This document shows, piece by piece, positions 1 to 7,903 of a stretch of DNA of 17,727 nucleotides (the first letter of the stretch is position 1; every line of letters begins with the position of its first letter). The DNA lies in NCBI GenBank assembly GCA_005223375.1, contig RXOD01004853.1, positions 1 through 17,727 of the forward strand, in the 5' to 3' direction. Source of the stretch: Amoebophrya sp. AT5.2 (taxonomy: Eukaryota; Sar; Dinophyceae; Syndiniales; Amoebophryaceae). The position numbers were made by a program, and so were the translations under genes. The notes under the pieces are model-generated. The model was given only the letters and a program-made list of their open reading frames with translations. It did no database searches and was not told where the DNA came from.

Positions 1-893
1 GGCAGCCGAGACCGCGCGCGCGGAACACAAGTACCGCCGCGTGGCACTCTCGATCCCCAGTCAGACAGTACCAGTAGTAGACTCAGTCTGGCTCTGGTCG
101 ACGTGACCGTGAGGGTAGCTGCGCCGGTCGTGTCGGTGCGGTGGATGGTGGAGAAGTAGACGGCAATGGTGGGAGGCGGGCCTGTAGAAGTAACCACGAC
201 GCTGCTGTGATGTATTCCTATTAAAACTCCGTGCTAGTTCTCAATCTAAAAATGCCCATTGAAAGAGTGTCCACTTGAATCTCTCACCCGAGGATGTTGC
301 GAGAAGCCGCACTTCTGACACTTCTGCACCACCATAGCACGATGTAACAAACAAACAGTGTATGAATACTTCCGGGGATTCTGGGGCACACGGTGGAACT
401 CGAACTGCTGCTGGAGAATAAGGACATGACTGTGGTTGTGGCTCAGGAGGCTCACCTACACCCGCTCCCCTGCAGCTGCGAGGCGCAGAATTTCATTGAC
501 TCGGGATGTAGACGAGTAAACAAATAGGTACAGTTTCCGCTTCTCCCCGCCACTGGCTTTGCTGACGTATTTCTCGTGCTCGGTCAGTCGTGATGACATA
601 TCAGAGACTGCTACTGCTACAGTGGCTACGTCAAGTGTCGTAGTGGAACAGCTTTGTTTCACGTAGGGCTAGGGCTAGCGCAGCGATTGCATTCGCGACG
701 AAAACTAGATCAAAACGGTAAGGGGTGCGATCGGGTCAGGCCTTCACCTCGACCGATGAAAACTAGGATCGCCCTCGTTGTCACGTCACCAATGTGCTGT
801 CACTTCCGTATCCGTAATACTTGTTCCCTCGACGAGAAAAGACAAATACCTTTACGTTTGCACACGACGGAACTTTTGCAAACTGTAAGAATC

Positions 894-929
894 AGAGAGA
901 GAGAGAGAAAGAGAGAGAGCAGAGAGACA
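894..929. repeat. GA-rich microsatellite
   Basis: An impure (GA)n tract interrupted by AAA and CAG. It creates spurious Ser-Leu-rich and Arg-Glu-rich reading frames on the two strands. It lies about 440 nt upstream of the gene starting at 1370. Confidence 0.85.
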
Positions 930-1151
930 GCAGTCTTGCGGTTCTCGGAACGACGAGTGGTCGTAAATTGTCCCATCGCACCACTGTAGCCCCACTTTGA
1001 CCTTTGCCATCGCGTTGAGGGGGTCGTTCGTAATCATATTCATTAATTGCGTTTGCGCACAATATAATACGTATACGAGAGGAATCTTCGAAATCCATCA
1101 ACGCGTTGGACGTCAATGGGCGACGTCTTCCTCTTCGCATCTTCGCATCAC

Positions 1152-1207
1152 GCGATAGATGAATAGCAATCAATGCTCCTTGTGACTGCGACAGCGACAT
1201 CTATCGC
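1152..1207. repeat. Inverted repeat, 10-bp arms
   Basis: GCGATAGATG at 1152-1161 is the perfect reverse complement of CATCTATCGC at 1198-1207, with a 36-nt spacer. Just upstream, GACGTC occurs twice around 1110-1127 and CTTCGCAT is repeated in tandem at about 1134-1149. The position about 160 nt before an ATG fits a 5' regulatory region. A role is only inferred, and arms of this length can arise by chance. Confidence 0.5.
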
Positions 1208-1369
1208 AAACGCGATATACGCGAAATTGTGTCCTTGCTGATCGTAGGGATGTAGCTGTAGGACGACTTGGGGAAAGGTCAGGGACTCAAATACAAATCG
1301 ACTTTCGAGCATACCAGTACCGACCATTTAGTCACTTACACTCACGCAGCTTCCCAACATTGACGCACC

Positions 1370-3409
1370 ATGGTCACTTTCGGCAACGCTCCGCTGGAGC
1401 GCGACAGACTGCCTGGGCAGCAACAGAGCCAGACTCACCTACTCCGGTCTCGGCAATTTCTGCCCTCAAAGTTGCAGGGCGGAGGTCGCGGTCCAAATAC
1501 GACTTCGTCCTCTTCAGTGCTCTCTAAGTCAAACAACTACTACTCTTCCGGATTAAACGGCCCAAGTCAGCCGGTCAATCGAGCCTCGCCGGCCACGTTC
1601 GCATCCTCGTCGTTGCCGTTGGGAACAAGGCGATCATCGCTGACGCGTCCTGGAGGAGGTGCAGCCGCTCCTGGGAGCAGGACCACCTTCCGCCGTCCGT
1701 CGTCCCCGCCCACGCGAGGCAACAGCGGTTCTACTTTCAGGAGGCCGTCGTCGCCGACTTTCCGGCGACCGTCGTCGCCGAGCACGAGCAAGCTAGAGTT
1801 CTACGGCTCGATTGCAGGCGGCGGGACTACAAACACGCATGTGACGAGTAGCAAGAGCTCGAATGTTTTCACCCGACCGGCCGGGAAAGCATCGTTTTCA
1901 TCCTCGTTTTCAACCTCGAACACGGCGCGCGCACTTCGAGGAACTGGAACTGTCCGGGAAGCATTCTCGCCAGACGCGTTTGAAATTCGCGGCATGATCG
2001 AGAGCGAGGACGATGCCCTGCTTCGGAACTTCGGAGAGCGAAACTTCGGCACTTTCGCCGACGCAGTTTCATCGCAACCGCTGCAACACGTTGGAAGTGC
2101 GTCCGGTTCTTGTGCTTTCTTCGAGCCGCAGAGTGCGCATGATGTCGAAGGGCCGCCTCAAACGACCAGTGGCGCCGCCGCGGCCACCCCTTTTGCGACT
2201 TCATCTTTCCGCAGCCGTCTCTTCAACGCGTTCGCCTTCCTCGCTCGCGTTCTCCGGATCGGCGGCATTCTAGTCCTGATCTCGATGGCGATTTGCGCTG
2301 CCATCCTGCTTTATGGGGGTTTCTCGTCATCATCCTCTCCGTCGCTGCAACGCTCGACTTCCTCCACCTCTCCCGACAACTCCTTCCCGGGTTCCGCGAT
2401 TTCGTACTTCTACGAGGCTGCCACCGGTGCCGTCGGCCGCGCGTACCTAAAGCACGTGGTGAAATCGGCGACGTTGCACCGGCCGGAAGAGTTCGCTGCG
2501 GGGCCACAGGGTCTGAACCTGAAGCCCCTGATCCCGAAGGAGGACGCATATTCCAGCTTCATGACGTCAAGCACGACCTCGTCGACCGATCACCCCGCGC
2601 TGGCGGGGAGCGAAAGCATGTGGCAGTTCGAGAAGACGATCGTGGATCATGTCATAGTACAAGCATCTGGTGCCGAAAAATATGAGGGCGCTGATGCCGC
2701 GCGACACGACGAACCTGACGCCGCAACAGATGCACGCACCAACACTGGTATTGGGCTTCTACTTGAAGAAGGAGAAGCTCGGCGCAACTCACTGTCTGAG
2801 CGTGCTGTCGCAGTGGAACATCACGAGAACAAAACTTCTTCGACGACAATGACGCTTTTCAACTCTGTCCAGCAGAAAGTGAAGACCACACTGAATGTCG
2901 CCGACGAGGATCTGGAGAACGTGCTCGCTTGGGCCCTCATGACGACCAACCAACTGCTGAACGATTGCAACTTGCTTTTCCAAGTCTGGTGGGAGTTGGT
3001 CACGGAGGTGTTTCTCGCGCTGGCAGCGACGGTCCGGGAGCGCGGAGTGCGAGCAGCCACCGCGAGTGAGCAGGCATGGGTCGCGATTCAGACGCACAGC
3101 CGCGCGCTGCTGCAGAAGTGGCACGAACATTGGGCGGGCGCGAATTTTGTCGACGGTGCTGGTGGGGCGACTGAGACGATGGAGAAGCTGAGCGAAATCG
3201 GGGAAACGGTGGGCGAATTCGTCAGCCGCCAGTACGCATGGTGCACTGCGCGGGAGCTTGATGCTGTGTTGGCCAACTTCAGCACAAGGCTGGAAGAAAG
3301 CATGCGCGAGATGCTGAAGTTGGGCAAATTCTACGGAAGAAAGGCGTTGAACGCGACGGACGCAGCCTTGGTACAGCTGACTGCTGTTTCCGGAGGAGAG
3401 GAATTGTAA
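1370..3409 (+). CDS. Unrecognised single-pass membrane protein with TFRRPSSP repeats
   Basis: A continuous 679-codon frame that begins with ATG in a strong eukaryotic context (CACCATGG) and ends with TAA. I do not recognise the family. Residues 1 to about 290 are low-complexity, rich in Ser, Arg, Gly and Pro. They contain three copies of TFRRPSSP, at residues 106-113, 122-129 and 130-137; the last two are contiguous. RRPSSP resembles basophilic or proline-directed kinase target sites, so this half is probably a disordered, phosphorylated tail (inference). One hydrophobic segment, about residues 297-317 (IGGILVLISMAICAAILLYG), is a clear transmembrane helix with basic residues (RVLR) before it and a Ser-rich stretch after it. 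The C-terminal half is predicted helical, is rich in Ala, Glu and Trp, and has several NxS/T sites. The topology is therefore probably type II or tail-in. No N-terminal signal peptide is seen and no intron is needed. Confidence 0.7.
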   Translation: MVTFGNAPLERDRLPGQQQSQTHLLRSRQFLPSKLQGGGRGPNTTSSSSVLSKSNNYYSSGLNGPSQPVNRASPATFASSSLPLGTRRSSLTRPGGGAAAPGSRTTFRRPSSPPTRGNSGSTFRRPSSPTFRRPSSPSTSKLEFYGSIAGGGTTNTHVTSSKSSNVFTRPAGKASFSSSFSTSNTARALRGTGTVREAFSPDAFEIRGMIESEDDALLRNFGERNFGTFADAVSSQPLQHVGSASGSCAFFEPQSAHDVEGPPQTTSGAAAATPFATSSFRSRLFNAFAFLARVLRIGGILVLISMAICAAILLYGGFSSSSSPSLQRSTSSTSPDNSFPGSAISYFYEAATGAVGRAYLKHVVKSATLHRPEEFAAGPQGLNLKPLIPKEDAYSSFMTSSTTSSTDHPALAGSESMWQFEKTIVDHVIVQASGAEKYEGADAARHDEPDAATDARTNTGIGLLLEEGEARRNSLSERAVAVEHHENKTSSTTMTLFNSVQQKVKTTLNVADEDLENVLAWALMTTNQLLNDCNLLFQVWWELVTEVFLALAATVRERGVRAATASEQAWVAIQTHSRALLQKWHEHWAGANFVDGAGGATETMEKLSEIGETVGEFVSRQYAWCTARELDAVLANFSTRLEESMREMLKLGKFYGRKALNATDAALVQLTAVSGGEEL

Positions 3410-4315
3410 AGCTAAACAAAGGATAAGCAAAAAAATATCAATATCTAGGTGCCGCCCCTCCAGATAAATTGCAGGAGCACTTGCAGCTCCTACTTCGTTC
3501 GTTCGTACTACATGATTTTATGATTTCGATTATTTTGCATCCTTCTCAATTACGACTTACTTTCGACATCGACTTCTCAAGCGATTAGAGCAACACTGGC
3601 ACGGAAATCAAGGCAAATGCAATGTGAAAACGTAACCGGCGAGCGCGAAAACAAGGACGAATACTTTTACTTGCCGAGTCGCTCCTACCTTAATTTTGAC
3701 GATCAGCAACCACGGTAGGCAGGAGCGCCGAGCGCGGAGCCCTCGCTATCTTCATGTGGCAACTACTACGTAGGCGGAGTGCAAAATCAGCATCAGCTCA
3801 CAAATAAATAGCGATGGACTTCCGTTGACGACGACATCGGATGACAAAGTCGATTCCTACCAGGTGTGCCAGTTGTCCTCGATGGTAGATGCCAAACTCG
3901 CTTGAAAGGAACAGCACATGGACATGCCCATAAGACCACCACCGCGAGTCTACATGTATACTTTCAATTTAACGATCTATGGTATCCACGACGACTGCTC
4001 ATAGGCTTCAATCCCACTCCCTCTGCTGAAGGAGAACGAACGAAAACGATTTCATTGCTGTTGCATTGCGACACGAGCCGCACGCCGGCGCTGCGTGGAG
4101 TCCATCGTGCACGTGCTCGAGGAGGTGGTGGATGTTATCGTCATATACCTACAGAAAAACAAGAGCAGTCGTTTTGATATTCGGGCTCCAGTCCCGTCCC
4201 ACCTTCGATCTGTCTGATCCATCGCAATTTCAAGTTCTCCGAGGAGTCGTGCCATCATTTCACCAGAACCCCCCAATGCCAATCATTTTCATCATACTAG
4301 CGGCCACAAAAAGTC
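3410..4315. other. Intergenic stretch, no supported gene
   Basis: This contains the 3' flank of the membrane-protein gene and the 5' flank of the oligopeptidase gene. An open frame at 3866-4177 begins only with GTG, has no recognisable domain and has noncoding-like composition, so I do not call it. TCGACATCGAC at about 3565 is a short match to the CGACATCGAC motif that is prominent around the large intron at 12-14 kb. Confidence 0.6.
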
Positions 4316-7300
4316 ATGATTCGCGGCAGCTGTAGTACATCATGGCTCTTTCGATTTTCGCGGAATTTTGTCACAGGCGAGCAAGTCTTGCGCGTACCGC
4401 GAGGTAGTAGAAAACGTGTTCGCTCGCTCTTTTTAGGAACTCCTCTTCCGCGAACACGAGCACGAGGTACAACTACAAGTATAACATCCAGCGAGCATCT
4501 TTACGTTAACAGCTACTGCTCACAAAAGCGTCTCATGACGGGAATTTGCGATGCTTGCGTCGGCGGGCGCAAGGGGTCGGGCGGTCTGCCGAATCCAGAG
4601 CAGCCCCAGGACATGAAGCTGAAACAGGAAGCCGCAAAACCCGATGTTGAGGTTGAGGACGTCGTCCAGACCACCCCGCCCGTCGCCCCCGAGCGTCCGC
4701 GCACGGTGAAAATCGGGTACGTCGAAGGGGAGGACCGCGGCCCGAATCCGATGAAGCCGGCGAAGGAGAAAACCGACGCCTACTACTGGATGCGCGACGA
4801 CTCCCGGACCGACGCGGAGGTGATATCGCACCTGAAAAAAGAAAACGCATACACGAAACACATGACAAGGGAAAACAGAACTATGTCTAGTACAACGGGC
4901 AGATTACAACAGGCCAAAGAACAAGCAAACGGGGAGGACGAATCTGCTACCACGCGAAGCACCGACCAAGTGCGTGTGGAAGTAGTGCAGGGAGCAGAAC
5001 CAGAGGGCGACGCCGAAAATGAAGGTCTGGAGCAGCTTCTGTACAAGGAGCACCTTTCGCACCTGAAGGAGACGGACAGCCGGCCGCCCTACCGGTACGG
5101 AAAAAAGTACCGCTACTACACGCGCACCGTCGAGGGCCTTAGCTACAAGTTTCACTGTCGCGAAGCGTGCAGTTCCGGAAAACTGGAGTGGTGGAACGAA
5201 GAGAAACCGGCGGTGGTGGAGACCATTCTCCTCGACGAAAACAAAGTAGCGGAGGGCCAGACGCAGTGCGACGTGTCGACGGTCGCGCCGTCGCCGTGCC
5301 ACCAGTTTCTTGCGTATTGCGTCGACTTCTCCGGCGACGAAGCCTATCATCTAAGGATTCTCGATCTCGCGTCGGGAGACCTCGTGGATGAGGTGAAAAC
5401 GATTCCTGCAGCGGAGGAAGCGGATGCGGATGAGGGGGCAGAAGAAGTAGAAGTAGGTGATGGTGGAAAAGACGCTAGTAAAGCTGAACAAGCCACCTCG
5501 CCCGCTGCGATGAAAGATGAGATGAAAGAGAAGCCCCGCCTCCTCTCCGGCAACGTGGCTTGGAGCGCTGACCACACCGGCATTTTCTACGTCACGCAGG
5601 ACGTGACGACCCGCCGGCCCAACCAGCTGTGGTTTCACAAAATCAAAGCCGACGTGTCCACTGATCAACTCCTGTTCACGGAAGACGACGCTCTGTTCAC
5701 TTTGGAAATTTCGAAGTCCAAGGACGGCAACTTCCTTTTCCGTAACTCCGTCAGCAGCGAGACGACGGAAGTGGGGGTAATCGACTTGCAGGCGAAGCAC
5801 CAGGGGGGAGTGGATAAGACGGAAATACAAATAGAGAAGGAGATGTTGTTCCAGCCGCGCAAGTTTGGGCACCGCTACGAGCTGGAGCACTGGAAGGAAG
5901 GGCGGTTTATCGCGCTCTCGAACGTGCGCGACGCCGCCAACATGCGCGTGCTGATCTCCAAGAGCTCGTTGCCGCTGGCGTTTTCGAGCAGGGACCCTCG
6001 TCCCAACGCCTGCGCGTTCGCAGTCGACGCTGGAAAATTAGAAGCGGCTGAACTGCAACCGTACGGTCCCTCTTGGACCGAGCTTTTTCCGTACGACGAG
6101 AGCCGTGAGGTCGCGGCCGTCGAGGTGTTCGAGCGGTTCCTCGTTTTCGAGGGCCGGGAGAAAGGCCTCACCGAGATCTGGTGGTCGGAGGTGAAAGAAG
6201 GAGGGCAAGGTGGAGCTGCGTCAGCGACTGCGTCACTCACTCCGATCTCTTCCCTGTTCCCAGACGCGATTTTCGAGACCTATCTCTCCGTGAACAAGAA
6301 CTACGACGAGGAATTCGTGCGCGTCGTGTACTCGTCTTTAGTCAACCCGACGACGTGGTACGAGTTCTACCCGCCGCTTTCAGACAACTTCTCGGAGATT
6401 TCGGCACGAGGACCAAATTTGAAGCAATCGCGGCAGGAGTCGGTTCCGAACTTCGACCCTGCGAAGTACACGTCGGCCCGGACGGAAGCGGCGTCCCTCA
6501 CAGGCGACGGGGCGCGCATTCCGATCAGCCTGGTGTGGAACAAGGAGGTGGTTCCGGAGGAGGTGGTCAGAAAGCGACTGGCGGGCGAAGAACAAGATGT
6601 TGAATCCTCATCAACATTCCCGCTCCTGCTGTACGGCTACGGCTCGTACGGGCATTGTGTGGACCCGGGCTTCGACCGCGATGTGATCCCCTACCTGGAC
6701 CGCGGCGTCATTTATGCCATCGCGCACATCCGCGGCGGGGGCGAGATGGGCAGGAAGCTGTGGTACGAGGAGCAGGGAAAATACCTGACGAAGAAAAACA
6801 CCTTCACCGACTTCATCAGCTGCGCGAAGTTTCTGTGCCGGAGGGGCGGCGCTGAGGGTGGGGTGGGGCTCACAGACAGCTCGAAGTTGGCGATGGAGGG
6901 ACGCTCTGCGGGGGGGCTGCTGGTCGGGGCAGTGCTGAATTTAGAGCCGGAGCTGTTCAAGGTGTGCGTTGCAGGGGTACCGTTCGTTGACGTGCTGACA
7001 ACGATGAGCGACGCGAGCATTCCGCTAACGGTCGGGGAGTGGGAGGAGTGGGGAAACCCAAACGAAGAAAAGTTCTACGAATACATGAAAAGCTACTCGC
7101 CGGTGGACAACGTACTTCCTCCTTGTTGCATAAGCTCAATCATCACCGTAGGATCGATTATCTGCATTTGGACTCGCTTGAATTTGCGTATTTCGGTAGA
7201 AACGTCGTCTACAAAATTTTCTACCGCGACATCAGGTCCCCCCTCCCAAGCCATCGGGCGACGACACCCGGAACACGACCGTCCTGATTCTCGCCGGTCT

Positions 7301-7508
7301 GCACGATCCTCGCGTGGCCTACTGGGAGCCGGCGAAGTGGGCGCAGCTGCTCCGCAAGTCCAACCGCTTCAAGACCGTTCTCTTGAAAACGGACCTTGAC
7401 GTCGGCCATTTCTCCGCCAGCGACCGATACCGCCACGTTCGCGAGACGAGCTTCTCGCAAGCGGTAGTCTTGCGCGAGCTCATCGGCGACTCGCCAGCTC
7501 CTTCCTGA
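4316..7508 (+). CDS. Oligopeptidase B-like S9A serine peptidase (two exons)
   Basis: Coding exons are 4316-7111 and 7236-7508; spliced they give 1,022 aa. Family members are cytosolic serine peptidases that cut short peptides after Arg or Lys. An N-terminal beta-propeller gates a C-terminal alpha/beta-hydrolase domain. Seen: the S9 N-terminal motif DAYYWMRDDSRTDAEV; propeller strands such as GNVAWSADHTGIFYVTQD; HIRGGGEMGRKLWYEEQGKYL followed by KKNTFTDF, typical of oligopeptidase B; nucleophile Ser864 in GRSAGGLLVG; Asp956 in GLHDPRVAYWEPAKW; His990 in DVGHFSASDRY. Asp and His lie in exon 2. The family is usually about 700 aa. The surplus is an N-terminal extension of about 120 residues, whose first 80 are rich in Arg and Ser and may be a mitochondrial presequence, plus acidic inserts near residues 180-240 and 360-405. 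ATG at 4532 is an alternative start lacking the presequence. Confidence 0.93.
7112..7235 (+). other. Intron of the oligopeptidase gene (GT-AG, phase 0)
   Basis: A 124-nt intron inferred from protein continuity. Exon 1 ends ...SYSPVDN and exon 2 starts VPPPKPSGDD...LILAGLHDPRV, matching the S9A pattern in which SPxDNV precedes the strand carrying the catalytic Asp. The donor is GTACTT and the acceptor is CATCAG^GT. Reading through would end in an unrelated 95-residue tail. CGGTAGAAA at 7194-7202 is the reverse complement of TTTCTACCG at 7218-7226, a 9-bp stem just before the 3' splice site. No direct repeat is seen at its ends, unlike the large intron at 12372. Confidence 0.88.
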
Positions 7509-7903
7509 AAGAAATGAAGAAGATAAAAAACGCTGATGCTGAATGTGCATGTAATGCATGCCCTTCCCAAGAAGCTCCCCCGCATTGATTGCGCATGCGC
7601 TTGCGCGATTGGGCGCGCTATTTATTTTTATGCAAATCAATGGAAATCGAAATGCTGAAGAAATATGTACAAGTAGAGAGTGCTGTAGGTGCAGCTGTCG
7701 TGTTCGGAGTGATAGGCATGATACCAAAGTAAGATGTGAAGCCAACTAGTCACGTGAAATTCGTTCATCTCATCGCCCTTCACCGGCGTTGCGGTTCGAC
7801 TTCTCTTTCGTTTTGGAATTGGCTAAGCGGACAGCAGCAGCACCTACATGATCTCGTCCACGATGACGATTCCTCCCCAGAAGTAGTTACGAACAGTATC
7901 AAA
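7509..7903. other. Intergenic stretch, no supported gene
   Basis: This joins the oligopeptidase 3' flank to the kinase 5' flank. The kinase frame is open from about 7736 but has no ATG before 7904. GCGCATGCGC at 7591-7600 is a perfect 10-bp palindrome. The surrounding GATTGCGCATGCGCTTGCG weakly resembles the 13-nt repeats at 12.6-13.0 kb. Confidence 0.6.

Larger units (their letters stand above)
1..1369. other. Left-edge stretch without a supported gene
   Basis: No recognisable protein domain is seen on either strand. Bases 1-113 are GC-rich and open in + frame 2 (reading AAETARAEHKYRRVALSIPS, stop TGA at 111-113). Frame 1 is open to a TAG at 157-159. Either could be the tail of a gene entering from the left, but I cannot choose between them and recognise neither. 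The rest is richer in A/T with frequent stops. It contains a GA-rich microsatellite and an inverted repeat, listed separately, and should hold the 5' leader and promoter of the gene starting at 1370. No TATA-like promoter can be argued for. Confidence 0.5.

Noticed and set aside
654..989. 111-codon + frame
   Set aside because: It starts with a non-ATG codon, runs through the GA microsatellite and has noncoding-like composition.
2789..3430. 213-codon minus-strand frame opposite the 3' half of the membrane-protein gene
   Set aside because: It overlaps an open + strand frame with a strong start context and has no recognisable domain.
3866..4177. 103-codon + frame before the oligopeptidase gene
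   Set aside because: It starts with GTG, has no domain and overlaps another short open frame.
4504..6240. Several minus-strand open frames opposite the oligopeptidase gene
   Set aside because: They are shadows of a GC-rich coding strand; none has a recognisable domain.
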